From assembly GCA_963971305.1 (NCBI GenBank), contig OZ020306.1:67615022-67679021 (forward strand): 64,000 bases of DNA, given 5' to 3'. This document shows, piece by piece, positions 11,686 to 24,400 of the stretch (the stretch's first letter is position 1; every line of letters begins with the position of its first letter). The notes under the pieces are model-generated. The model searched no databases. It worked only from the letters and a program-made list of their open reading frames with translations, and was not told where the DNA came from. The position numbers and the translations under genes were made by a program. The stretch comes from Arcuatula senhousia (Eukaryota > Mollusca > Bivalvia > Mytilida > Mytilidae).

Positions 11686-14230
11686 AGATGCTGATAGGGC
11701 CATCTGGTGCTTCAAGGAATCAGGATAAAACAGGACTGTAGCATCTTCTTTTTCAATGGGGGCACATTTCCGAAATCAGATTTATAATTCAAGGTACATG
11801 TTTATGTTTAATTAAGAATAGCAGCTATAACACAAATAAATCTACTTTAACTAAGCTTATACCAGGGTAGGATATTGACCATTAAATTTTACGATATTTA
11901 TTACTTTCTGAAGTAAAAGTTTGACATGTCAAAATCTTGTCATTCACATCTTGTTTGTATTATGTTAACCAAATCACATGACGGGCACCTGTAAATTGAC
12001 GTTACGTCACATTCAAATCAAATCATTGATGTCATGTAAACATGGTAAACGAAAACAATCACAAAATGTACAAAACTACATAAAACATATACACATGGTA
12101 CATGCCGTATTAACAAACTTTACATCAAACGTTGCTATGCTTTAAATGATTTCATTTTTAATTTAAAATTGAGTACTGCTCGTTATATTATATTTCAGTA
12201 AACCTTTCTGTTGTGTTCTATAATATGTTTTTTCGTTTGCTTTAACTTTGTTTTTGTTTTGCTTATACTTTCATCGCACTTGATAGCCTAAACTAGTACA
12301 TGAAGTGACAAGTCAAATCACTGTGTCTTCCCGTCCGTCTTTGAACCCAAGCTTTGAACTTTTTGTTTCAGAACGATTAAGAATTTTCCGAATAAGTACA
12401 CACTGTCCTTATCTCCATATAAGGTTTAATTATTATAACGTGTAAAGCTATTTTGATTTGTTCTGCATCTAAAGGCTTAATATGAAACTACACATCTTAT
12501 TTTTTCCAGACTGCTAAACTGTATATTGAATATTACAGATCATATCTTTAGACGTTTTCCTGCATTTAACAGGCTGGTCCTCAGATTAATACAAACGTAC
12601 ACAACATGTCACATGAGAAATGGATTGTTAAAATTGTCCTGTGGGGCATTACGCCCCCCCCTCTTTTTTAGGTCATTCGATCATTTACTTCCTGTTTCAG
12701 ACCCAGTCCTTTTTTGTTTTGGTATTTTTTTACACGGGGTTATTCAAGTTATAAAAATTTATTGTACAGAAACTGTATTCTTAAATTGAAATTTTGGAGT
12801 ACTGACAGAAGAATGAATGCTGGTTATTCTTATTTATCATGTTTATTCGAATTACGAGTAAAATATTTCTATAGTAACAGAATGCTCCCCAGCCAAGACT
12901 TGTGATCTTTTTATCTGAGTATATGAATTTTCATTCCATACCATTTCAGCATCATTTAAAGGCATATTTTCTACCAAATTCACATATTTTTCGTCGGACA
13001 CTCCTATCTTTTGATGTCATTTTGACCGAAATGTAATGAAAGATAACTTTGAACATGTATCATGTTTACATTTAAAACCAATATTGCATTAAACTTGGTT
13101 TATTTCGCTCACAATAGACCAACGTGGTTGATTATTTGTTTGCCTTCGTGACGACAAACATATTTTTAATGTATAAATTTAATACAGCCATCAGTCTGGA
13201 TCTCATACATGTATGTTTCAGTTGTTCATTATAGTGACAAATTAAACAAATTCATTTACCGGTATATTGTCATTTTCTTTGTTTGGAGACTTTGGCGTTA
13301 TCGTCGCCTTTAAAATTTCTACACGGACTAAAACCTGAGACGAGAAACAGATAGCTAACAGCGTGCATTAACCGTAAAAGTGTTTAAGCGAAGTTTGACA
13401 CAGTGTGCATGATGCTAAAGGCGGGATTAGATCTCATGAATATGAATTTTAATTTTTTGTTGTTGTTGTAAAACTTTAGATTTATTGGTTTTTTTTTCGG
13501 TTTTTAAATTAATAGAGTACACCGACTTTATTTTATTGTCGTTTATATTTTAAAGTTTAGAATTAGACAATACCAAGTTTTCTGTAGGCCTTTTTGTTAG
13601 TACACAAAATTATTTTCGTAGACAATATCCCTTTAACTTATTCAATTTGTAACATTTGTTTTCTGCATAATTTTTATGATAGTCAATTGATTGCGTAAGT
13701 ATTCTTGATATAACCATGTTTACTAGATTCCTATTATTTGCATGCTGTACATGTTGACAATACAAATATTTAACGACAAAAACATGAATGCAGACACTGA
13801 ACATTTACATTTACTTCTTGGATTGAAACTATAAGCATGCCGAATTAAACTAGTGGCACAATAAGAAAATCTTACATATATTCATTAATGCAAAACATGT
13901 TCAACCCTTTGATCGCTTAACAAGACAGTAGATAAGTTATAGAGATTCGTTCAGGCGCTGATTGATGAATTATGTTGTTTCATTATAGTGCATTGTTTTA
14001 TCACATTGAAGAAGGAAATTATTCTCATCTTATATACGCTCAGTTCAGAAGAATTTAAGTCATTCAATACTTTGAAACATGAACAGTCCAGCAATACTAA
14101 AGAAGTATAGTCTACTTAGGTGGGAAATACAAATCATATTTATGGTTTCTACTATATTGAATAATTCAATTATACCTATGCTGATGTGTCCCTTATTGGC
14201 CCATGTTAACTCAGATTGATAGATGGTAGA
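11686..14230. other. No recognisable feature
   Basis: About 2.5 kb of AT-rich sequence. Open frames at 12526-12905 and 13610-13804 are short and lack domain-like patterns. No terminal repeats, splice-bounded exons or RNA genes stood out. Confidence 0.5.
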
Positions 14231-14511
14231 TAAAGTGGGCTGGTGGGGTAAAGTATGAACGTGTATAGACACTTTCATTTGGCAATAAATGGGAGACACT
14301 GTTTTTGCTCCATGTGATATTAATTAAAAATTTCTAACGCTTTACCGTTGGAATTTGGTCTAGACCATCTCATGCCTCCATGAGTGGTCGGTTCTGATAA
14401 ATTTGGCCAGTGTTTTTTAGTACAAAATAAAATCCAAACTACAATTAAACAAAAAGAAAGTGTGTCCCAAAAGAGGGCCAGGATGTATTTTGAACGTGTA
14501 TAGACACGCTC

Positions 14512-15002
14512 ATTTGGCAAGATAAGGGGACACTATTCTTTCCTTAATTGTACGTCGGGTCATATTACCAAAAAACTTTCCAACGCTTTACCGTTGGAAG
14601 TTGGTCTAGACCATCTCATGCCTCCATGAGTGGTCGGTCCTGATCTGTTGTCACCAGATTGGATTTGGCCAGTGTAATGTATAATAAAATGAAATCCATG
14701 GTAAATCTAAATCAAAAATAATATTAATTTCACTCCCATGTAATAAAAAATAATCCATGGGGTGACAAAATATGAGCTGGCGTACTGGAATATTGTGTCC
14801 CTCGTTCTCTCCAGGAACCTGAGAGGAATGTGAGCATCCATTGCCTACCAATGGTGCACAGACTTGTCCGTATATCCTAGTGATTGGCATTCTGTTTCCC
14901 TATCCTGTCAATTCCTCTCTTGCAGTTAGCTGTGGCCGTAATTAGCCATTTAATATGTTTGTGTCAGTATTTATACGCCAAATCATTGAGTCTTTAATTA
15001 AT
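14512..15002. repeat. 491-bp direct duplication, copy 1
   Basis: By base-by-base reading it is identical to 15477-15967 (offset 965). A more diverged third copy of its first 130 bp lies at about 14290-14420 (gctttaccgttggaatttgg, then catgcctccatgagtggtcg). A 79-codon minus-strand frame (MPITRIYGQVCAPLVGNGCS...) is preserved in both copies but shows no known domain and no splice context, so I do not call it a gene. Confidence 0.9.
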
Positions 15003-15153
15003 GAGGTTTATCTATTTATAAGATAAACCAGTTTAATGAAAGCGAGATTAATAATATTTCGATTTTTCTTCTCCGTAATTTACTATCCGTTTTTTGTTCC
15101 GGGTTTTATAATTTTATACATATGTTGACATTGATGGACGAATGAAACAAAAT
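15002..15153. repeat. 152-bp repeat R2, copy 2
   Basis: Identical to 10924-11075. It begins exactly where copy 1 of the 491-bp duplication ends, so it marks the left edge of the spacer (15003-15476) between the two copies. Confidence 0.85.
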
Positions 15154-15476
15154 CCCTCCATCCATCCCCCTTTTCACCGTCCAACATTTTTGCTGCTGTT
15201 GTTTTATTTTCTTTTTCAGGCTTTTCAAATATGACTACAGGAGCTCTACATATATACGGACGATGCAGTTTGAAATACACTTGGATTTTACAAAGATGAC
15301 CATGTAACTTATATATTTATTTATTTTTTCTTACTGCATACCACTAGTATACCAAAAACAGATATTTTAAAGTTATAAATTATCAGTTTTTCATTCAATT
15401 TTTATACATTTTTTGTGTTTGTGTGTATAAACTAATATTTTTAATAAAAATTCCTGTCACAGTCTACTAGGGCGGA

Positions 15477-15967
15477 ATTTGGCAAGATAAGGGGACACTA
15501 TTCTTTCCTTAATTGTACGTCGGGTCATATTACCAAAAAACTTTCCAACGCTTTACCGTTGGAAGTTGGTCTAGACCATCTCATGCCTCCATGAGTGGTC
15601 GGTCCTGATCTGTTGTCACCAGATTGGATTTGGCCAGTGTAATGTATAATAAAATGAAATCCATGGTAAATCTAAATCAAAAATAATATTAATTTCACTC
15701 CCATGTAATAAAAAATAATCCATGGGGTGACAAAATATGAGCTGGCGTACTGGAATATTGTGTCCCTCGTTCTCTCCAGGAACCTGAGAGGAATGTGAGC
15801 ATCCATTGCCTACCAATGGTGCACAGACTTGTCCGTATATCCTAGTGATTGGCATTCTGTTTCCCTATCCTGTCAATTCCTCTCTTGCAGTTAGCTGTGG
15901 CCGTAATTAGCCATTTAATATGTTTGTGTCAGTATTTATACGCCAAATCATTGAGTCTTTAATTAAT
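15477..15967. repeat. 491-bp direct duplication, copy 2
   Basis: Perfect copy of 14512-15002. The flanks differ on both sides, so the duplicated unit is bounded here. Confidence 0.9.
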
Positions 15968-16253
15968 TATGCTGTTAAACAGTTAATGTAATGTTTTTAA
16001 CACCGACATGATGTAGTTATGGTGCTATGTATCCAGGTACAACAACATATTCGTCATTCAATCGATTTAAACATATTCAGGAAGTAAAAGATTAGATAGC
16101 AGGCTAAGGCCTTCAGATATCTTCTCCACGTTCTCATGTAAAACATTTTTTTTGCAACATCAGCGTTGTTAAAAAAGATGTTGCATTAGTGCTCCACGAG
16201 CCCTTCAAAGAATTGATTCTTTTTTTTTAAATCAATGACCTTACATCTTTAAC

Positions 16254-16640
16254 CTATTCTGACAAAACGTCACTTTCTTTCGATTGTTCTTCCTTTGTCC
16301 TTTTTCTTGCAAACTCTTCAACTGAGACCAAAATTGTGTTAAAATTATAGTCCCAGGTGATACGCCTGCGTTCACGATATCTTGTTCCTTTAGTCATTGT
16401 AAAGTAAGTCATTTTCCACGATGTTGATGTCACCACTGAAAACGTGACCAGAGGGACCATATTAGAATGGGGACTTTACACAAAACTGGTGGTTTTGCTT
16501 TTAGGTCATTGATTTGGAAATCTCGCAACACATGTTTGAATTTGAAGACCTTATGTGGAATAGTGGGGGCATGAGTATAAGAGGTGATGGGAATATTTTT
16601 ATCTTTACAATACTTGAAACAATTCAAGATTTGATTATAT
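16254..16640 (-). pseudogene. PLE N-terminal linker fragment
   Basis: On the minus strand: NDLKAKPPVLC, then (after a frameshift) KGTRYRERRRITWDYNFNT and SVEEFARK. These match the pre-RT region of the PLE at 22.9-23.2 kb, which reads PPECSCE, then KGPKYREP, then NHNFKTIMGSVED. The element is cut before the RT and has one visible frameshift near 16445. Confidence 0.65.
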
Positions 16641-16965
16641 ATCATCACACTTGATCGATTCCCCTTTCAGACTCGCTTTGTGCCATGGGTTGTTCAGCCC
16701 ATCATATACCATCGGTCCAGTAGTCTTAGTACTAGGCAGAAACTGTGCAACTGTATCATATTCAGGTCCTGGAGTTAGACCCTCTGTTCTTACAAAATTT
16801 TGTTATTTTCGAGGAGAATTTATTCAAAACTGGAATGGACACCATTCCCCTTCTTTAAAAGTGGATTGGCAATTTTTTCAGCAAAGTCTGATATTTGGGT
16901 ACACCAAAGATGGCTGCTTAAGAAAAAAAAAGCGGACACACTACAGCTTCATGACTATTTGCAAA

Positions 16966-17400
16966 TAAAGGTAATAACAAAACTACCGAACTTGAATGAT
17001 CAATCTCATAGTCCAGAGAAAATGACAACAACGAATCAGTCATACCGGAGAATTGGTGGATCGCAATGGTCCCGACTTGGTACAGGCATTTCAAACGAAA
17101 TGGTGGGTTAAACCAGGTTTTATGGCGCCAAACCTCTATCTTCCATTGCGATCTTAGGATCCGGTAATGACCAAAGAACACAGCATAGTTTGTGAGATAC
17201 AATAGGGATATTGAGGGGATCATCTCAGTACAGCAGACCAGTCAAACACTAATTAAAACAATTAACTATCATATCTTTTAACTCAATTTTGAACTTTTCT
17301 ACTAGTGGCTGATAACGAAGAAATATTTTTTTAGGGATTGTATGAGACGTATTTTCTTATAGCCCAGCTCCAAAAGTCGGTCACGAAGAAATCGGTGTCT
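16966..17400 (-). repeat. Dispersed repeat R1, copy 2
   Basis: Near-identical to 1067-1503, with a handful of substitutions and small indels. Directly followed (higher coordinates, upstream on the minus strand) by PLE RT sequence, which identifies R1 as a PLE 3' region. Confidence 0.75.
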
Positions 17401-17790
17401 GATCAAAAAATCTGTGAAATGTGTGCAAGCTCTGGCATATCGAATAAGTTGTGAAATATAAACACCGTATGGTAGTAGTTATATTGCTCTGTAGATTAGG
17501 AAAATTAATAATTTGAGAAATTAAAATCGTCTCGTTTATCGTAAATTTTTGTACTGAGATGACCACCTGGGTCAAATTCGAGTTGCAAATCGAAGAAAGA
17601 CGTGAAGCAATTTGATTCGATGGTCTCTTTAATCTGCAATTCTGGAGGATATATTGAAGGAATCCATCTACCAAATGAAGTGTTATTGACAGAAAGGACA
17701 TCATCAATATATCTGAATGTAAGATTAAATGACCTTGCCTCTTTCATTTTCTTGTTCTTTACGAGTCCCTGAAGAAATTGTTACCCTGAT
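17400..17790 (-). pseudogene. PLE reverse-transcriptase fragment (motif C and downstream)
   Basis: The minus-strand frame 17747-17505 reads FNLTFRYIDDVLSVNN, then FDLQLEFDPGGHLSTKIYDK, then RDDFNF. RYIDDVL carries the YxDD catalytic aspartates of reverse transcriptase, and the following sequence matches the thumb region of the PLE at 26.1 kb but is clearly a different subfamily. It is truncated on both sides and continues into R1. Confidence 0.8.
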
Positions 17791-18137
17791 GAAATAACAG
17801 AGCTCTATGCTCTGCATCCAGTTCATAATAATCTTAGTCAGTGAAATAAATCTGTCTTTTTAGGTTGCAATCTAGACCATAACATTGAAATGCGAGATAA
17901 ATAAACAGACAATGTCGTATATATTTTCGAGTATGAAAGCTTTTCATATGAACGTCTCCGTTCATTGCTCTTCCTGTTAATGTTTTTAGATGTCATGTAT
18001 CTTATTTCTGTTCATTTTGCATTTCGACGTCTTTGGAGATTTTTATATAGACCACGCACTTAAGATGCAATTTTAAGTTATGTGCCTGGAAGTGTGATGG
18101 TATTATCGATGATATTTTGATTTTTTTGTCTTTTTAG

Positions 18138-18248
18138 TTGTTGACAACCAGATATATGAAGACGCATTCCAGCCTCCAGGACAGATGTTCATACGTGACT
18201 GGTTCGATATTGGTCATCAAGCACCCATTGTAGGCCCTGTTTTAAATC
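18138..18248 (+). other. Isolated exon-like open segment with consensus splice sites
   Basis: A T-rich tract ending in tttttag precedes 18138 and gtgagt follows 18248. The 111-nt segment is open in the frame VDNQIYEDAFQPPG...FIRDWFDIGHQAPIV and has phase-1 borders on both sides. I do not recognise the sequence. It is on the plus strand, opposite to and just 3' of HSPA12 gene B. It could be an exon of an unseen plus-strand gene or a captured exon; chance is possible at this length. Confidence 0.35.
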
Positions 18249-18434
18249 GTGAGTGTGAAGTTTTATTTGCATTCATCTTGATTTGTCGAAAAAAAGATAT
18301 AAAGCTAAGATTTAAAAAACTGTTTTCAATTTTAATATATCTTTAGCGTAACAATTTCTCATTGTGTGCATGTTATCTTTCTTCTTACATTATTTTAACC
18401 TATTAATGATATTCAGTGAACTTATAATTTGATT

Positions 18435-21400
18435 TTACAGCAAGTCAAATGTTGTGTCGTATGTTTTGTTAGATTTTGTGTCCTGGGCAGTAAGAACAAG
18501 CTCTGTGTTCCCAAAAATCATTTTGACAATAAATGTACGTTTTTCTTTTGATGGATCCGGAATCTTTACTACTAATGTTCCGAAAACGGAACAGTTCTTT
18601 TCGTCCGTATACATCGGATTCTCTATTGATGATCGGTACACGGGAAATCCAAGTTCACTTTGATTAGTGTATATTGTGTATATCTCTTTCGTTATTGCAG
18701 AACCTATATGGACTTCCTGGCCACGCTTTACAAACGAATAAAAAATATTTTTGCATCTACGTTTCCCTTCGATTTCTTTCATCTTTGTTTCGTCGTGGAT
18801 GCCCGGTTTAAAATTCTCAAAAGTTTCTATTCCATACGTGTAACGTGATACACGCGATATGATGTAATCTGGTCTATGACCGAAAAGAACTGCACCTTTC
18901 ACTATAGCTAATCCAGCATCTTCAGGAACGATTACTGTTACTTTCGAAAACTTCGATTTTATTTCATCTTGTAATAGTTTACATTGGGAAAAACCACCAA
19001 CTAAAACAATTAAATCAACATTTTTGCTTTTCATTGCTTTTTTCATCAGTTTGACAATTTTGTCCGATGCTACTTTAAAAATGCCTTTGATTATATCTTG
19101 ATCGATACGAATTTTGTCGTATTGGACTATCATTTGATCTTTGTAAGGCGACTGTTTCACAATGTTTGTAAAATCTTCACCTAGGTGCTTCTTACACATT
19201 TCATCAAGTATGGCTCGAGGGAAAGTAAATGTTACTTTATTATTTTTTTCTGGGTCGACTATTCGTTTAACGGTTTCAAATTCACGGAAAATATCTATAT
19301 ATGCGGACGGTTCTTCTTTTTTTATCTTATTCATAACAGGAGCGCCAACCAATTTAACAAACATCTGATAGAATCCCATGTCTACAGACGTTCCTCCACA
19401 GTCTCCTCCCGATGCTCGGCAAACCTCCTTCAAACTTTCATTTTCTTGCTTTTCGTGGACAGTTATATCAACTGTGCCTCCTTAAATAGAGCAATTAAAC
19501 TAGAGTAAACTAATTTATTATCTTTTTTTATGCTCGATATACTATCCGATTTTTAAGCTTGTCTTCTTCGTGACATATGTTTTAAACTTATTAATGCAGA
19601 TTAATTACAAGCTAAATCAAGAGCGTGAAGACATAACTATCCATCTTAAGAAAATATAAATTTGAGATTTTAAAACTCATTTTAAACGCTGAAAAATAAA
19701 TGAAAATTATTTACACATTTGTTAAAACAGATTGTTTATTTACTTGTCTCAGTAAGATTTGCTTTTCACTTCTATCAATATTTCTATATAACGTATTTCA
19801 AGAGTAAAACGGGACAGGAAAGTGTTCATTTATCTTACTAGACAATTAATACCATAAATTAAATGTGTGATGAAAATACACATGGAAACTGAGGATGAAT
19901 AATTGGAGATTACAAAAAGAGACAATCTTATTGACTAACCTCCGTTATCTACCACCATATACTGTGTTCCAACTTTTGACATCACTAACCCTTTCTCAAC
20001 TCCCTTTAACTTCTCTGTGGGTAGGTATTGACAGTAGATTGAAGCTGCTTCTGGCTCTAAAGCAATGACAAGCTGACTGTCATCTATGCCTGCCTAAAAA
20101 AATTGGTGGGGAAGCGGAGGCACCTATGAGGCACCCGGGAGACAATATAGCAAACAGGAACTGCTTACTCTTCTGGAGCACCTGAGTTCACTCTAGTTTC
20201 GACTTTAGTTCGCGTTGTGAATTGATATTCGGTTATTTGTGTGTTTCCATGTTTTACATGTTAGCTGTTTTTTGTCCCGTTCTTGTTGGTGTTTACTGGA
20301 TTTGTCTCTGCCCTTTCGGCATTTTGACATTCGGATACCCCATTGGTAACTCTGCGTCTTTCCAAAGGGGAAAATGGCAGACAAAACCAGACAACAGGGA
20401 TGAGAACATCGAAACAAAACAAATTATAATATATTGTCGCTGAAATTTCCGATAGTTAAATTCAAAATTGATGAAAACACCAGGTTTCTTTCCTTGTAAT
20501 GCACATGGTCGATATCCTCGGTGCTGGATTTTACTTCCTTGTTCGAACGTTTTGGTTTTGAGTACTTTTCGTTTTTAAATGTTTGGGATTTTGACCTTCC
20601 AATGTTTTGGTTTAAATGCTACTGATGAGAGGTTACTCCTTGAGGTATCGATATATAGCATATCCAAATTAACCGTTTATACCCGCGTTTTGGTATTTGT
20701 AATTTGTAACACATGTATTATATACCATAACTGCACTTTTTCTCATGAATTGCTTCTCTGCATCTCTCCAAATAGCCGGAACAGTTAACACCCATCTTAT
20801 CTCTTCTTTCTTTAGTTTAAACCCTCGTTCTTCGAAAGTATCATATAGGTGTTTCTTCAGAGCTTTGATTGATTCAGCGAATACTTTCATGGCACTGAAC
20901 GGTTTTCCTGTCACGTCCTCTAATATCATATCTGCTTTGATAGGCTGAAAGTAACAGAATCAAATCAATGAAAAAAGGGTTGACTGTTAAAATATCAGTA
21001 TTAGATAACAAATTTGTTTTCTAAGCTGACAGAAATTAGATAATAGTAAGCGAAATTGTATTGGTAAAAATTTTATTCTCTGACAAATACATTGGAAAAA
21101 CAACATTACAAACATTGTAAATTTCCTCAAAAATTGGAATGAAGTAATTAAGAAAGTAATACGTAAATAATACGTAAATTTGTAATAATGACACCGTCTA
21201 CCATAGTTGACTGACCATTTTTTAAAGAAATCTTAATTAAGTTCTCTTAATACAGGGGAAAAATAATCTGACGAAATTAAAACGAAACAACCCCTACACA
21301 AATGGAAAACTTCATTTGTCAAAACCTTTTTATATATTGAACAGTCATCCAAATATCAAGTCCAATTTGGACTATTAACCAATCGATCATATAACATTTA

Positions 21401-24400
21401 CAGTTGGAATGACTTTGATTGCACATCTTCAAACCTTATTTATGGACTAGAATGCACTCTGTGTGGAATGCTCGTAATTGTGGTCAAAGGTTCTGTATCA
21501 ACCACGACAATTTTCCTTTTGTCTACATACATTTTAACTAACTAGACCATTGCATTATAGAAAAAAATACCATTTAACAAACAATCCCACTGTGAGTGCA
21601 CTTTTTCGTTGGGAAAATGAAGATTTCTGGAGAACCGCACTACCTTATGGATTCAAAGATAAATTTGGAAGTATAGGCAATTTGTCTAGCCCTTAATGCA
21701 ATGATGTGAACGTGATAAATCTCTTAGAAATAACAGAAAGACGGAAACGCAATCGTGGTCACCGTTAATACAACGCACCAAAGATTTACGATGTTTCAAT
21801 TAACGGATATCTACCGTTTGTCCAGGAACCACTAGGGATTCATCACATTCACACTAGATTTTAATCTATAGCTCTTTCCAATCTTAATACTTTATATAAA
21901 GAATGTCTTGAAAATCCAATCACTGACCCAAATTCCAACATTTACCGAATTACCACTATTAATTTTGAAATTGGTTACAATTGCTTATTCAACCTTGTCG
22001 ATAGTTCCCCACGAAAACAACAAAGACAACCGTTCTTTTATCTCCTTTCCATTTTCTTTAATGATACAATTATTTATTTTATTTCAGCCTGTTACATTTC
22101 CCTCAGTGGCCCAGGGAAAGCGCACTGATGGGCCATGTGTTACACTAACTCAACCACGCCCATGGATAAGCGGGAGAGAAATTGTCCAATAATAAACGTC
22201 AAAAACATAAGCATATATATATAATCATGATAAATAATGTATTACATCTGAAAATTATTCAACCTTATCATACATGTGTGTGCACGTGCTTAACTCATGT
22301 TAATCATTTTTAATGTAAGGAAATATAATCACATTAATGTAAGTATATCATATAATAGATATAGTTATATAGATATATTAAACTACAAAATGTTCATACA
22401 ATATTTCTAACAAGTAGCTAATAATCATGAAACAAACCAAAAATATTGCGCTGAATTTGATGAAAGTGCTCGGCGTAGAACCATTTCTATTTCTCTACTT
22501 ATTTTAATACGACAATTTATCAAAAGATCAAAATTATCCATTAATTCTATTTTGATAAGGTTTATAACTGAGATGGCTGAAACAGTTTTATTTTCAATTT
22601 TTATTTGGTTTCTCGTTTTTCAAACAATCCACTTTGATATCGTAATAATTGCATTACCTAAATAGGCTTGTATTTCGGAATTTCCGTTGAGTCCTAAAAT
22701 AATATTTTGTTCCACAGCAGTAATATCTGCCAAATATAGAATTTCTGTAAAAAGGCTTTGTAGATATTGTATAACGGGATATACCTTCTTACAATAGTAA
22801 AATAAATGGATCTGAGTTTCAAGGTGGTTTTAACAAAAGTGACATTTTTCATTTTCAAACACAGGTATAGATGCAATAAATTTAGGAAACATTCTACATC
22901 ATAAATAAATATGCCATAAATATTTTCATCAGATCATATTCCTTCTTATTTCAAAGATAAAAGCATTCGAATCATCTCTCACACCTATACATCGACTATT
23001 GCACCTATTGTCTTCAACTATAATCCAGTGTTGCGGAATTACCACATCAATGACATAAAGGCATATCCGCCAGAATGTTCTTGTGAAAATTCCCCTTTCA
23101 ATTATAGTACACCTGGCCACGTTATTGTGGTGACCTGAACATCGTGGAAAATGTCTTGCTTCGTGATGTTTCTGCTAAAGGACCTAAATATCGTGAGCCT
23201 AGCTGCATCAACTTGAACCATAATTTTAAAACAATTATGGGTTCAGTTGAAGACAATGAAGGAAAAAGGGCCAACTAAGAACAGGTGTCACCTCACATAA
23301 CAAATATGTTGTTGTACCTGCAGACAAAGCACCAAATAATATATTTTTTTGTGTGCAAAAGACAAAACACTAATATTGACTGCTTGACAGCTGAATTAGG
23401 GGTTGGTTGTGCCAGCAATAGCACCACATACTCAGCTACAGCACTGTCTAAGAAGGAAATAATTGACAATCACAAATCTGTCATTTCTTCCTTCGGTCTC
23501 TCTGTTTGTGCTGGCAATGATGACATTCCATCCCTGTATTTGATTCCTAAATAAAATAAAAATCCATACAAACAGTGCTTTGTTGCAGGATTATGAAAAT
23601 GTACCACTTAACATCTTACATTCCTGTTGACCCCAATACTGACGGCAATTTATTACGGCCTCCAAAAATATTACGATTGTTGTTATTCTAGAAATGGTGT
23701 CGATCAAATGTGGATCCTGAAGAATTCGAAGGAACTGATGGATATTCTAAACTCAGTTTCTTCTTGCGACAGTATCAAAACTTTCGATTTCTCCACTCTT
23801 TACACTCCTTTTCCGCATGAATAACTTTAATCACGATTGGCACAGCTCATTAAACCCACCGTTTTCAAAAAGAATGGAAAACGCAGGTACAAGTATCTGG
23901 TAGTCGATTTAACAAAGACTTACTTTGTTATCAATGAGTCTAAGAAAAAGAACAAATTAACAGAAGATCAAATTATTGACATGCTAAATTTTCTCATCGA
24001 CAACATAAATGTTCTGTTTTGTGGACGTGTTTTCCAGCAAACAATCGGGATTCCATTGAGCACTAATTGTGACCTTAGCTTGCTGTTTTGTTTCTTCGTT
24101 TATATGAAGCAGACTTCTTACAGTCTCTTCTAGTAAAAAAAGATCGTAGATTAGCTCTCTCTTTTAACCTCACGTTCCGTTATATTGATGCACTGAACAA
24201 TTCCCGATTTGGTGATTTTTTTTTCGATCTCATATATTCTACGGAAATTAAGAAAAAGGACACTACGGATCCAAGGAAGACTGCTTTATATTTAGATATC
24301 TACATCCCGTAAATAGACTCTGAAGGAAAATTATCAACAATGCTCTATGACAAACTTGAAAACTTAAACTTTCCAATCGTCAATTTTCCCTTCTTGTATA

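Noticed and set aside
14651..15855. Two identical 79-residue ORFs (minus strand) as a duplicated small gene
   Set aside because: They are identical only because they lie in the perfect 491-bp duplication; there is no domain, splice context or third-position conservation to support coding.
17785..17800. CTGATGA at about 17785 as a hammerhead core
   Set aside because: No stem II and no GAAA follow within range.
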